Translations under genes and position numbers: made by a program
Origin: Rhodospirillales bacterium
GTDB taxonomy: Bacteria; Pseudomonadota; Alphaproteobacteria; Rhodospirillales; Shumkoniaceae
Length of the DNA: 64,000 nucleotides
Direction of reading: 5' to 3'
Assembly: GCA_018432935.1 (NCBI GenBank)
Contig: JAHDSF010000008.1
Coordinates: 22,272 to 86,271 of the forward strand
In this document: positions 55,212-62,804 of the stretch, piece by piece
How the letters are laid out: every line of letters begins with the position of its first letter
How positions within the stretch are numbered: the stretch's first letter is position 1
The notes under the pieces: generated by a model
Told to the model about the DNA's origin: nothing
Databases searched by the model: none
Seen by the model: the letters and a program-made list of their open reading frames with translations, nothing else

Positions 55212-55239
55212 GCCCGGGGACGGCGGACCGTCCCCGGGC
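55212..55239 (-). promoter_or_regulatory. Intercistronic GC-rich hairpin between dctP and dctQ
   Basis: A perfect 12-bp inverted repeat, GCCCGGGGACGG and CCGTCCCCGGGC, with a CGGA loop. It lies in the 88-base gap after dctP and has no T-tract. It probably stabilises the dctP message or partly terminates, giving more binding protein than permease. Confidence 0.65.
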
Positions 55240-55259
55240 AGGGAACTTGCGGATACCGA

Positions 55260-56246
55260 CTACTTGATCGCGTCGACCGCGTTCAGATACTCGGTGCCGC
55301 CGACCTCTTCCGCGAACGCTTTGCGGATGGGGGCGACAAGAGCCAGCAGCTTGTCGCGCTCGGTGAAGGGATGCAGCTTCAGCCAGCCCTTCTTCTGCAT
55401 GTCCTCAAGCTTCTGGGCGCTCTGGCCCGCCTCCATGTCGCGGCCGGCCTTGCCGCCGATCGCGCCGGCCTTGACGATCACTTCCTGCAGGTCCTTCGGC
55501 AGCTTCCGGTAAGTCTTGCCGGCGATGCCGAGAGGACGGATCGTGATCGCGTGGGCGGTCATGCCGATGTGCGGACCGACTTCGTAGAACTTCATCGCCT
55601 CGATGCCGAACGCCTCGTTCTCGGCGGCAGCGATGACGCCGGTCTGGATGGCGTTGTAGACCTCGGAATAGGCGATCACCGTCGGCGCGGCGCCGATGGC
55701 CTGGAAGACGCGGGTCTGGATCGGCGCGCCCATGACGCGGATCGGCAGGCCCTTCAACTCGGCCATGTTCGTCACCGGCTTGTTGACGATCAGGTGCCGG
55801 GTGCCGCCGCCGGCATAGCCGATCATCAGGATGTCGGCCTTCTTGTAGACCTCGTCCACCGCCGGCTTCATCGCCGCCGGGCTGGACAGCACCTTCTCCC
55901 AGTGGTCGAGATCGCGGAACAGGAACGGCATGTCCATGATCGCGACCATCTTCGAGAACGTCGACGCGTGCGACGGCGAGAACACCGCGTAATCAACCGA
56001 GATACCCTGGTTCATGTACGCGACGTAGTCCTTCTCGAGCCCAAGCTCGCTGTTCCGGTGAAGGACGAAGTTGATCTTCTCCTTCTTCCAGTTCTTCAGG
56101 ACCTCGTCCTGGAACTTGAGAAGAGCCACGTTGAAGGGGTGGTCGTCGTTGAACTGGCTGGCGCCATGCAGGGTGATGTCGGCTTGCGCGGACAGCGCAA
56201 AACCGGCCGCCGCCACGGCGGCAATCGTGGCTGACAGAATCTTCAT
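55260..56246 (-). CDS. dctP: TRAP transporter periplasmic solute-binding protein DctP
   Basis: A 328-residue binding protein. Signal peptide residues 1 to about 22 (ending AQA), then the DctP fold with SELGLEKDYVAYMNQGISVDY, GGGTRHLIVNKPV, LKGLPIRVMGAPIQTRVFQAIGAAPTVIAYSEVYNAIQTGVI; the Arg in LPIRVMGAP is the usual carboxylate ligand. It captures an organic acid for DctQM. The ATG overlaps the stop of a 47-codon ORF and has GGGAG upstream. Confidence 0.95.
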   Translation of the reverse strand: MKILSATIAAVAAAGFALSAQADITLHGASQFNDDHPFNVALLKFQDEVLKNWKKEKINFVLHRNSELGLEKDYVAYMNQGISVDYAVFSPSHASTFSKMVAIMDMPFLFRDLDHWEKVLSSPAAMKPAVDEVYKKADILMIGYAGGGTRHLIVNKPVTNMAELKGLPIRVMGAPIQTRVFQAIGAAPTVIAYSEVYNAIQTGVIAAAENEAFGIEAMKFYEVGPHIGMTAHAITIRPLGIAGKTYRKLPKDLQEVIVKAGAIGGKAGRDMEAGQSAQKLEDMQKKGWLKLHPFTERDKLLALVAPIRKAFAEEVGGTEYLNAVDAIK

Positions 56247-56386
56247 GCTGTTTTCTCCCGTAAAAGACGGTTGGGTATGCTGCGGGCTTCAGCCCGTCTT
56301 GTCGCTGTTGGGTCCGACAAGACCTCGGTTCCTGCGGCGATTGGCCGCAGGGTAGCTGGTTTGAACGGGCCGGACAACGCGGTCAT
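56243..56386 (-). CDS. Candidate 47-residue small ORF between enoyl-CoA hydratase and dctP
   Basis: This ORF begins two bases after the hydratase TAG, behind AGGGGAG, and its TGA overlaps the dctP ATG (ATGA), so its boundaries look like a translationally coupled gene. It encodes a basic, Pro/Thr/Arg-rich peptide (MTALSGPFKPATLRPIAAGT at the start, RLLREKTA at the end) of no recognised family. Two hairpins inside it (arms 56282-56288/56291-56297 and 56296-56304/56315-56323) argue that the stretch could instead be a structured untranslated leader of dctP. Confidence 0.4.
   Translation of the reverse strand: MTALSGPFKPATLRPIAAGTEVLSDPTATRRAEARSIPNRLLREKTA
56282..56323 (-). promoter_or_regulatory. 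Paired hairpins upstream of dctP
   Basis: Arms GCGGGCT/AGCCCGT with a two-base loop, and a perfect 9-bp repeat GTCTTGTCG/CGACAAGAC with a ten-base loop. The two share two bases (56296-56297), so full forms of both cannot coexist. No T-tract follows; attenuator or message stabiliser are possibilities. Confidence 0.45.
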
Positions 56387-56388
56387 GG

Positions 56389-57171
56389 CTACTCTCCCCT
56401 GAACCGCGCCGGGCGGCGCGCACGAAAGGCTTCGAGACCTTCCCTGGCATCGGCGGTGGTCGCACAGAGCGCGCCGGCCAGCGCCTCGAGCGCCCCGGTC
56501 GGCGAGCCCGCCGCGGCGGCGTCGATGATCTGCTTGGCAATCTGCACCGAGGCCGGCGCGTTGGCGGCAATCGCTTGCGCCACCTCGAGGGCGGCGGCCT
56601 CCAGCGATTGCGTCGCCACGGCGGCATTGACCAGGCCCCAATCGGCGGCGGTGGCGGCGTCGACGGGCCTCCCGGTAAAGATCATCTGCTTGGCGCGGCC
56701 GCTGCCGATCAGGCGCGGCAGCCGGCCGGTGCCGGCCCAGCCCGGGGCGGTGGCGATCGTCACCTCCGGCATGGCGAAACGCGCGGTGATGGCGGCGAAT
56801 CGCATATCGCAGGCAAGCGCCAGCTCTAGCCCGCCACCAAAGGCGATACCCTTGATGACAGCGATGGTCGGCTGCCGCAGGGCCGCCAGCCGGTCGAATA
56901 CGCGGTGCCCCCGCCGGACCCAGATCCGCCACATGTCGAGCGGCGCCATCGCCGACCAGGCGTTGATGTCGGCGCCGGCGCAGAAGGCCTTCTCGCCCGC
57001 CGCCTGCAGCAGGACGACCCGGACCTCTGCGGAAGACTCGACCTCATCGAGGACCGCATCCAGACGTCCCAGCATGTCGGGATCAAGGGCGTTCAGCTTG
57101 GCGGCCCGGTTCAGGGTGATCCGACCGATCCCCTCGGCATGCTCGAACAGGACGGTGAAATCCTCGTTCAC
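56389..57171 (-). CDS. Enoyl-CoA hydratase/isomerase family protein
   Basis: A 260-residue crotonase-fold enzyme. Oxyanion-hole strands are KAFCAGADINAW and GIAFGGGLELALACD, and both catalytic glutamates of true hydratases are present (in GGGLELA and in AMPEVTIA). It would hydrate an enoyl-CoA, perhaps formed after the CoA-transferase step. The start is GTG at 57171, overlapping the lacI stop (GTGA), with GGAGG five bases upstream. It is in the same transcription unit as the repressor and the TRAP importer. Confidence 0.9.
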   Translation of the reverse strand: MNEDFTVLFEHAEGIGRITLNRAAKLNALDPDMLGRLDAVLDEVESSAEVRVVLLQAAGEKAFCAGADINAWSAMAPLDMWRIWVRRGHRVFDRLAALRQPTIAVIKGIAFGGGLELALACDMRFAAITARFAMPEVTIATAPGWAGTGRLPRLIGSGRAKQMIFTGRPVDAATAADWGLVNAAVATQSLEAAALEVAQAIAANAPASVQIAKQIIDAAAAGSPTGALEALAGALCATTADAREGLEAFRARRPARFRGE

Positions 57172-58232
57172 GCCGTCCTCCTTTCCTCGCCGGCCATGAG
57201 CGGAGCGCCGCAGGACTCGCGGACGACCAGCCGCTCCGGCGGCAGGATGACCCACTCTGACCCGCCGTTCGGATCGGCGATTCGGCGCAGCAGCAGACTT
57301 GCCGCGGCGACCGCCACCGCTTCGGGCGATATCGATACGGTGCTGAGCGAAGGCCGCCAGAATGCGGTATCCCGCCGATTGTCGAAACCGACGACGGCGA
57401 AGTCGACGCCCGGACGCAGCCCCTGGTCGCTGAGGCCCCTGAGTGCGCCGAAGGCGACCAGGTCGTTCATGCACACCGCGGCGGTCGGCTGCGGCGACGC
57501 CGCCAGAGCCGCGGCGATGGCGCGCGCCGCCGCTTCCTGACGGGTCTCGCAGCGAAAAACGAGCGCGGGATCGAAAGCAAGGCCGTGGCGCAGCAGAGCA
57601 TTCCGGTAACCGTTCTCGCGATCGACCGCGGACGAGTTCCAGGGAGCGCCGCCGATGAAGGCGATGCAGCGATGGCCGAGTCGGATCAGGTGCTCGGTCG
57701 CCATCTCCATCCCCAGCACGTTGTCCTGGCCTACGTAGTCCGCCTCGCGGCCGGTCACGTGCCGGGTCGACTGCACGCAGGGCAACCCGCCGGCCCGCAG
57801 GGCCTCGATCAGATCGGGCGAGGTGCCGCGGGCGGGGCAGAGGATGATCCCCTCCACGCCCTGCTCGCGCATGCGATCGATGATCTTCTGCTGGCGTTCG
57901 GGAGACTCGGCAGAATTGCCGAACAGAGTCACCCAACCGTCCCGCTCGACGAAGGCGTCGAGGGCGGCGGTGAACTCGGCATAGAACGAATTGGTGACGT
58001 CGTTGACCACCAGCCCGATGGTGTGGGTCCGCTGCGACCGGAGCGAGGCGGCGCCGCGGTTGTAGACATAGCCAAGCTCCGCGATCATGGCGCGGATGCG
58101 CTCGCGTGTCTCCGACCTGACCAGAGGGCTGCCGCGAAGCACCAGGGACACCGTGGATTTCGAGACGCCCGCCCGATCCGCAATGTCCTTGAGGGTCAGT
58201 CGCCCGCTGGGACGCCCGGCCAGATCCGACAC
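57168..58232 (-). CDS. LacI family transcriptional regulator
   Basis: About 354 residues. The helix-turn-helix LTLKDIADRAGVSKSTVSLVLRG and hinge ELGYVYNRGAASLRSQRTHTIGLVV are followed by a periplasmic-binding-protein-like sensor domain with ACMNDLVAFGAL-type VCMNDLVAFGALRGL. It should repress the operon it heads. The GTG at 58232 has GGAAGGAG about ten bases upstream; GTG codons at 58241 and 58265 are alternatives. A palindromic operator sits in its promoter. The hinge lacks nothing obvious. Effector unknown. Confidence 0.92.
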   Translation of the reverse strand: MSDLAGRPSGRLTLKDIADRAGVSKSTVSLVLRGSPLVRSETRERIRAMIAELGYVYNRGAASLRSQRTHTIGLVVNDVTNSFYAEFTAALDAFVERDGWVTLFGNSAESPERQQKIIDRMREQGVEGIILCPARGTSPDLIEALRAGGLPCVQSTRHVTGREADYVGQDNVLGMEMATEHLIRLGHRCIAFIGGAPWNSSAVDRENGYRNALLRHGLAFDPALVFRCETRQEAAARAIAAALAASPQPTAAVCMNDLVAFGALRGLSDQGLRPGVDFAVVGFDNRRDTAFWRPSLSTVSISPEAVAVAAASLLLRRIADPNGGSEWVILPPERLVVRESCGAPLMAGEERRTA

Positions 58233-58292
58233 TTCGCTCACACGCTCCTTCCTGATGGCGGCCACGCCGCCTTGTTATTTTTGGAACGGTCT

Positions 58293-58320
58293 AAATTACC
58301 ATAATGGTAGGTCCTGTCAA
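58293..58320 (-). promoter_or_regulatory. Promoter of the lacI-ECH-dctPQM operon
   Basis: On the minus strand TTGACA (58315-58320) and TAATTT (58293-58298) with a 16-base spacer, a near-consensus sigma-70 promoter and by far the best in this window. The perfect palindrome at 58297-58309 fills the spacer and touches the -10 box. Confidence 0.75.
58297..58309. promoter_or_regulatory. Palindromic operator, probable LacI-family binding site
   Basis: TACCATAATGGTA: perfect 6-bp half sites around one base, lying between -35 and -10 of the lacI operon promoter. Occupation would block RNA polymerase, so the repressor probably controls its own operon. Confidence 0.65.
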
Positions 58321-58380
58321 CATGCCTTTCGATGCACTTCGACAGCCCTCAGGGCAAGGCACCCGACCGCACCGAACCGC

Positions 58381-58437
58381 CATTCCTGCAGAAGCCGGAT
58401 GTTCGTCCCCCGTGATCACCCGGCTTGCGCCGGAATG
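58381..58437. repeat. Imperfect palindromic intergenic repeat
   Basis: Two 18-base arms, CATTCCTGCAGAAGCCGG (58381-58398) and CCGGCTTGCGCCGGAATG (58420-58437), match at 15 of 18 positions around a 21-base loop. It resembles the CATTCCGGC-type dispersed palindromes common in proteobacterial intergenic DNA. It lies about 30 bases beyond the CoA-transferase stop. A second stretch (CTTCGACAGCCCTCAGGGC, about 58332-58350) resembles another common dispersed repeat. Confidence 0.6.
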
Positions 58438-58469
58438 ATGAGCGTGGTTGCGGCCAGCCACAAGCGGTG

Positions 58470-60053
58470 CTAGCGCGGCGGCAACCGAAGGTTCATGGGC
58501 AGCGGCAGGAACAGCCTGGGGTCCATGGCCTTGACGTCGGGCGCGACCGCAAGCGGCGCCCGCGACTGCGCGAGGACGTCGCGCTCGAGGTCGATGCCGG
58601 GCGCCACCTCGGTGACGACGAGGCCGCGGGGGGCCAGCTTCATCACGCACCGTTCGGTGACGAAGGTCACGTCCTGCGCAAGCTGGCGGCCGCGGCGGCC
58701 GCTGAAGGTGACATGCTCGACCTCGGGCACGAACTTGGCGAACTTGCCTTCCTTGGCGATCCGGATGCGGCCGTCCTCGACCCGGACGTCAAGGCCGCCG
58801 GCGGTGAAGTAGCCGCTGAAGACGAGCTTGCGCGCCATCGAGGTGATGTCGATGAAGCCCCCGATTCCGGAAGTCACATGAGGTTTCGCCGAGAGACGCG
58901 ACACGTTCACGTTGCCTTCGCCGTCGACCTCCATGAACGACAGCAGCCCGCAGTCCTCGCCGCCGCCCTGGAAGTAGGTGAACTGGTACGGCGAGGGGAT
59001 GATCGCCTGGGCATTGGCTGCGCAGCCGAACACGAAACCTTCCAGCGGCACGCCGCCGACCGCGCCCTGCTCGATGGCCCAGGTGACGCGTCCGTGCAGC
59101 CCCTCCTCGATCAGGATCCGCGGCACCACGGCAGAGATGCCGAAGCCGAGATTACACGCGTAGCCGTCGCGCAGCTCCATCGCGGCACGGCGCGCGATCA
59201 CCTTGTCGGTGCCCCAGTCCACCGGCGGGAAAGACGACAGCGGCCTGCGGATCTCGCCGCTGATGGCCGGATCGTAAAGGGTCTCGGTCGCCTGCCGCTG
59301 GTCGGGATCGACCACCACGTAATCGACCATGGTCGACGGCACCAGCACGCGCTGCGGCGGAATCGAGCCGCGCGCGGTGACCCGCTTGACCTGGGCGATG
59401 ACGATGCCGCGCGAGTTGCGGACCGCGAGCGCCACATCGAGGGCGCCGAGATAGCCGCCTTCGTGCTCCATCGAGATGTTGCCGTCCTCGTCGGCCGTGG
59501 TGCCGCGGATGATGCCGACGCTGGGCACCACGTTCTTGAGGTGCAGCCATTCCTCCCCGTTGAAGGTGACGACCGTGATCAGGTCCTCCTTGGTCGCCTC
59601 GTTCATCTTACCGCCCTGGCGGCGCGGGTCGAAGCAGGTATCGAGCCCGATCTTGGTCAGCACGCCGGGGCGTTTGGCAGCCGTATCCCGCAACATGTCG
59701 AAGACGAGCCCGCTGGGATAGTTGTAGGCCTCGACCTGGTTGTCGATGATCATCGACCAGATGCGCGGCGACGGCATCGAAGACGGCCCGCTCGGATAGG
59801 AGCCGCCGATCACCCGCTTCAGCAGCCCCGGCTTGGCGATGTGGTCGATCCCGAGGATCCCGTACATGTCGCCGGTCGCGATTGCGTGGATTGTTGTCAG
59901 GTCCCGAGGATGCCCCTCGGCGTCGAAGCGCTCGCCGATGGCCTTGACCATGCGATCCGGGGTGTTGAGGCCGCTGGAGGAGTTCACGGCGACGACATCG
60001 CCGTCCTTGATCAGCTTTGCGGCGTCTTCGAACGTCACGATACGGGCTGACAT
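58470..60053 (-). CDS. Class I acyl-CoA:carboxylate CoA-transferase (YdiF/propionate CoA-transferase type)
   Basis: A 527-residue fused-subunit CoA-transferase. The N-terminal alpha half has VAVNSSSGLNTPDRMVKAIGERF; the C-terminal half has TWAIEQGAVGGVPLEGFVFG, where the Glu of AIEQGAVGG corresponds to the catalytic glutamate in ExGxxGGxPxxGxxFG, followed by NAQAI. It would move CoA between acetyl- or propionyl-CoA and another carboxylate. It is transcribed toward the lacI operon, 240 bases from it, and may activate the acid imported by DctPQM. Confidence 0.9.
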   Translation of the reverse strand: MSARIVTFEDAAKLIKDGDVVAVNSSSGLNTPDRMVKAIGERFDAEGHPRDLTTIHAIATGDMYGILGIDHIAKPGLLKRVIGGSYPSGPSSMPSPRIWSMIIDNQVEAYNYPSGLVFDMLRDTAAKRPGVLTKIGLDTCFDPRRQGGKMNEATKEDLITVVTFNGEEWLHLKNVVPSVGIIRGTTADEDGNISMEHEGGYLGALDVALAVRNSRGIVIAQVKRVTARGSIPPQRVLVPSTMVDYVVVDPDQRQATETLYDPAISGEIRRPLSSFPPVDWGTDKVIARRAAMELRDGYACNLGFGISAVVPRILIEEGLHGRVTWAIEQGAVGGVPLEGFVFGCAANAQAIIPSPYQFTYFQGGGEDCGLLSFMEVDGEGNVNVSRLSAKPHVTSGIGGFIDITSMARKLVFSGYFTAGGLDVRVEDGRIRIAKEGKFAKFVPEVEHVTFSGRRGRQLAQDVTFVTERCVMKLAPRGLVVTEVAPGIDLERDVLAQSRAPLAVAPDVKAMDPRLFLPLPMNLRLPPR

Positions 60054-60129
60054 GGGCCTACCTTCTTCCTGGTCGGAAGCCGCTTTCTAGCACGGCCGAC
60101 ACAGGCGGAAAATGGGTCTGCCCAGACAA

Positions 60130-60159
60130 AATTGCGGCCACCGGAGGACCGGTGGCCGC
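60130..60159 (-). terminator. Rho-independent terminator after the microprotein genes
   Basis: A perfect 11-bp stem GCGGCCACCGG/CCGGTGGCCGC with an AGGA loop (60134-60159). Read on the minus strand it is followed by AATTTTGTC, so it ends the leftward transcript carrying the two 27-residue ORFs. Confidence 0.75.
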
Positions 60160-60203
60160 CAAGGTTCAGGGAGGAAACGATAGAACGGTACGCGAAAACT
60201 ACT

Positions 60204-60287
60204 CTAGAAGACCCAGTTCACGCTCAAGAGGCCGGACAACACTCCAACCGTCGCGATCAAACCAAGCAATCCACCGAACTCTTTCAT
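60204..60287 (-). CDS. 27-residue single-helix membrane microprotein (copy 2)
   Basis: ORF starting MKEFGGLLGLIATVGVLSGL and ending in NWVF before a TAG. It is one hydrophobic helix with a charged N-terminal pair and a Trp at position 25. GAAGGG lies about ten bases upstream and a strong terminator follows about 45 bases downstream. It shares length and eight positions with the ORF 108 bases upstream. Function unknown; small helices of this kind often act as regulatory subunits of larger membrane complexes. Confidence 0.5.
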   Translation of the reverse strand: MKEFGGLLGLIATVGVLSGLLSVNWVF

Positions 60288-60395
60288 CGTACGTGACCCT
60301 TCGTCAAACGCCGCCGCACATATACGCAGGCGCCTCGCCGAGTGCACATGCTGAATCTTCATGGCTGGCATCGCTCGACCGCAGATCCTTCGGTC

Positions 60396-60479
60396 CTACA
60401 TTGCCCACGGCACGCTGGTGAACAGCACGAACGCGCATCCGCCGGCGAACATCGTCAGCATTCCCACAAGGTCCTTCAT
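60396..60479 (-). CDS. 27-residue single-helix membrane microprotein (copy 1)
   Basis: ORF starting MKDLVGMLTMFAGGCAFVLF and ending VPWAM before a TAG. It aligns without gaps with the downstream microprotein: Met1, Lys2, Gly6, Leu8, Ala12, Ser22, Val23 and Trp25 are identical, and position 3 is acidic in both. GAGGGG is close to the ATG; an in-frame ATG four codons upstream is an alternative start. No known family is recognised. Confidence 0.5.
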   Translation of the reverse strand: MKDLVGMLTMFAGGCAFVLFTSVPWAM

Positions 60480-60673
60480 ATCCCCTCGCATTTCCTTTTC
60501 CCATCACGACACATCACGTAGGTACGAGGCGGCCGGGCCTGTCATGCCGTTTGCGCATGCCACGTCCAGAAACAGTGCAGAGCTTGGTGAGGCGATCAAA
60601 TGATGGGCACTTTCGCCCGACTTTCCCCATCGCGGAAAGCCTGGTGCCGTACCAACCAGACACCGGAGGCGCT

Positions 60674-60916
60674 ATGAAGTACATCGTCGTGCGGGGACCC
60701 GGAGGCGAAGTCCCGGTCCTCTTCGGCCAGTCGCTCGAGCACCGATGGGTTGCGGCGCAACTCGGGGGGCCCCGCAACGTGGTCTCGGCCGGCTTCGTGC
60801 ACCTGCGCGGGACGCGCGTCGAGTGTCACGGGCATTCTTCAAGCCTCGGCATCGAGGCCCGAGCCGACGAGGATTCCCGTCTGATCCAGCGTCATCTCGA
60901 TGCCGGAGACGCCTGA
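60674..60916 (+). CDS. Small hypothetical protein
   Basis: An 80-residue soluble protein, MKYIVVRGPGGEVPVLFGQS onward, with strands YIVVRG and VPVLFG and a His/Cys-containing middle (RVECHGHSSSLG). GGAGG lies five bases before the ATG. I do not recognise the family. It ends 13 bases before the convergent DUF1488 gene. Confidence 0.6.
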   Translation: MKYIVVRGPGGEVPVLFGQSLEHRWVAAQLGGPRNVVSAGFVHLRGTRVECHGHSSSLGIEARADEDSRLIQRHLDAGDA

Positions 60917-60929
60917 GGCGAGGCGCCGC

Positions 60930-61205
60930 TCAGCGGAAGTCGCCGCTTCCGATCAGGACCGTCCCATCCGCCTCAAGCTGGCCGGCATCGTACTTGCGCG
61001 AGGCCAGCCGCTCGATCGCCGCGCGGTGGCAGTCGAAGGCTCGATAGGCCGGTTCGGGCTTGGCGGCCACGGCGCCGCAGCACTGGGTCAACGCCTCTGC
61101 CGAGAGCCGGCAAAGCACCTCCTTGCTGCCGCTTTTGGCAGGAAAGGCGATGTTCTTGCGGGACGACTCCCAGGTGCGGAACTTGATCGGAAAACGCAGT
61201 GGCAT
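60930..61205 (-). CDS. DUF1488 family protein
   Basis: A 91-residue protein with the DUF1488 pattern: PIKFRTWESSRKNIAFPAKSG at the start, the strand EVLCRLSAEALTQ, and AFDCHRAAIERLASRKYDAG followed by a final strand GTVLIGSGDF. GGGAGAG precedes the ATG. Biochemical role is unknown for the family. Confidence 0.8.
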   Translation of the reverse strand: MPLRFPIKFRTWESSRKNIAFPAKSGSKEVLCRLSAEALTQCCGAVAAKPEPAYRAFDCHRAAIERLASRKYDAGQLEADGTVLIGSGDFR

Positions 61206-61565
61206 CGATGCTCTCCCTCACCTCGGATGTCGTGTGCAATCTCCATCATACGATTCGCTCCGTCAGACGACAACGCCCCGACCGGAAGAGGACGCGACTT
61301 GGCCGGGACTGCCACCTCGTCAGGCGATCCGGATGGCCTATCCCTCGCAGTCAACTTTGAAACACCCGTTCGCGAGGATTGCGCGGAGACTGCCCCGCGG
61401 TCGAGGCACGGGCCCATCGGATACCGGAGATGGGCGGGCGGCTTACCCCCTTGGTGCACTTGCCAATCCCCTACCGCTCGTGCCATTTTGCAAGAAAAGA
61501 AACCTTCCGTTACACGCTCTTTCGTCCCTCCTGATCAGGCCAACTCCCAAACAACGGCAACGAGA
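61206..61565 (+). other. Intergenic region upstream of the receiver-like gene
   Basis: A 360-base divergent gap without a supported gene. At 61444-61467 it contains TACCCCCTTGGTGCACTTGC followed by CAAT, a motif that resembles a stretch at 63563-63582 in front of the second LuxR-type gene. Confidence 0.4.
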
Positions 61566-62009
61566 ATGAGTGCCAGCGGCTTCAGATCCTTCGTCCTCAC
61601 CGCCGATGACGTCACCGGCGACGTCATCTACCGGACCCTTTACGCCCTCGGATACCGCCCGCAGATGGTGGAGGAGGACATCACCATCGAGGGACCGATG
61701 GAGAACGTGATCGTGTTCTGCGGGCTGTCCGAGCTGTCCGACCTGCTGGACCAGGAGGGCTGGGGGCAGCCGGGAACGCGACCGCGCATCATCCTGACGA
61801 TGACGGAATCCGAGATCGACGCGGCATGCGCCTTCCTGCCGCTCTGCGACGGCATGCTGTTCACCGACATCGGACTGGAAAGGCTGGATTCCGCCGTCGA
61901 GCTCGCCCTCGACGGCTACTGCACGTTGCCGGCACGGTCGGAAGCCTCGCCGATCCCCGCCGGGGACGATCTCCTGGAATTTGCGGAAGGATACCCCGGC
62001 GGCCATTGA
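61566..62009 (+). CDS. Stand-alone receiver-like (pseudo-receiver) protein
   Basis: A 147-residue protein whose alternation of strands and helices follows a response-regulator receiver: FVLTADDVTGDVIYRTLYALG, NVIVFCGLSELSDLL, RIILTMTESEIDAA, CDGMLFTDIGLERLDSAVELA and GYCTLP. The last half parallels the receiver parts of the two neighbouring LuxR-type regulators. No Asp occupies the phosphorylation position (IVFCG instead of a D-ending strand), and there is no output domain. The ribosome site before ATG 61566 is weak. Inferred partner of the neighbouring regulators. Confidence 0.6.
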   Translation: MSASGFRSFVLTADDVTGDVIYRTLYALGYRPQMVEEDITIEGPMENVIVFCGLSELSDLLDQEGWGQPGTRPRIILTMTESEIDAACAFLPLCDGMLFTDIGLERLDSAVELALDGYCTLPARSEASPIPAGDDLLEFAEGYPGGH

Positions 62010-62026
62010 CCGACCGCCGGCTAGGG

Positions 62027-62701
62027 CTAGGCGGCCACTCCCGAGGACGGCGTGTCCCCGCCGCGCGGGCTGAAGCCGTTCTGCAGGGCCCACAGGGCGG
62101 CCTGGGTGCGATTCTGCACCTCGATCTTGCGCAGGATCGATTTCACGTGGACCTTGACGGTGCCTTCGGTGAGCCGGAGGTTACGGGCGATCACCTTGTT
62201 GGGCTCGCCCTGGGCGATCCGCGCCAGGATGTCGAGCTCCCGCGAAGACAAGCCGCTCCCCGACACCGTGCTCGAGCGCTGCGGCCCGGAGCCGGCTAGG
62301 CGGCGCGAGGCCAAGTCGTAATGGAGCACCCTCTCCCCGGCCATCGCCAGCGTCAGGTACGCGCACAAGGCCTGCGCCGACACGTTCTTGCAGACGCAGC
62401 CGTCGACCCCCAGCGCAAATGCCACGTCGATCTTCCGCTTCGTCACGTCCTCGCCCAGCAACGCGATTCGCGCCGCAGGCAGGCGCTGGCGAAGCTCGCT
62501 GACGTTTGAAAGATCGAGCTCGTCATCCTCGTGAAAGTCGAGAATGATCAAATCGGGCTTGGCGCCGCTGCGAACCAGCGTCACCGCCTCCGCAAGGCTA
62601 TCCGCCTCGGCATCAAGACGGAATGCCGACCCCTGGAAGAAGACCCTTACCGCCTCGCGAAAGAGCCGGCTTCGGTCTACCAGCAAGACAGACGGTCCCA
62701 T
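62027..62701 (-). CDS. LuxR-type response regulator with degenerate receiver (1)
   Basis: A 224-residue NarL/FixJ-like protein. The N-terminal receiver has VLLVDRSRLFREAVRVFFQG, keeping only one of the acidic pair, and LIILDFHEDD with a possible phospho-Asp. The C-terminal LuxR helix-turn-helix is complete: LSSRELDILARIAQGEPNKV, then LTEGTVKVHVKSILRK. ATG at 62701 follows AGGGAG by five bases. It is about 40% similar by eye to the next regulator upstream on the same strand. Confidence 0.88.
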   Translation of the reverse strand: MGPSVLLVDRSRLFREAVRVFFQGSAFRLDAEADSLAEAVTLVRSGAKPDLIILDFHEDDELDLSNVSELRQRLPAARIALLGEDVTKRKIDVAFALGVDGCVCKNVSAQALCAYLTLAMAGERVLHYDLASRRLAGSGPQRSSTVSGSGLSSRELDILARIAQGEPNKVIARNLRLTEGTVKVHVKSILRKIEVQNRTQAALWALQNGFSPRGGDTPSSGVAA

Positions 62702-62804
62702 GTGCACTCCCTCTTCCTGCCAGCCGCATCAGCCGGACTGTGTTGAATACCCGTCTTCGAAGCGCACCCTCACTCCTGCCCTGCCGCCGGAACGGCCAAC
62801 TGCG

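Noticed and set aside
61060..61569. 169-codon plus-strand frame across the DUF1488 gene and the following gap
   Set aside because: Partly antisense to DUF1488, with no domain-like sequence and no ribosome site.
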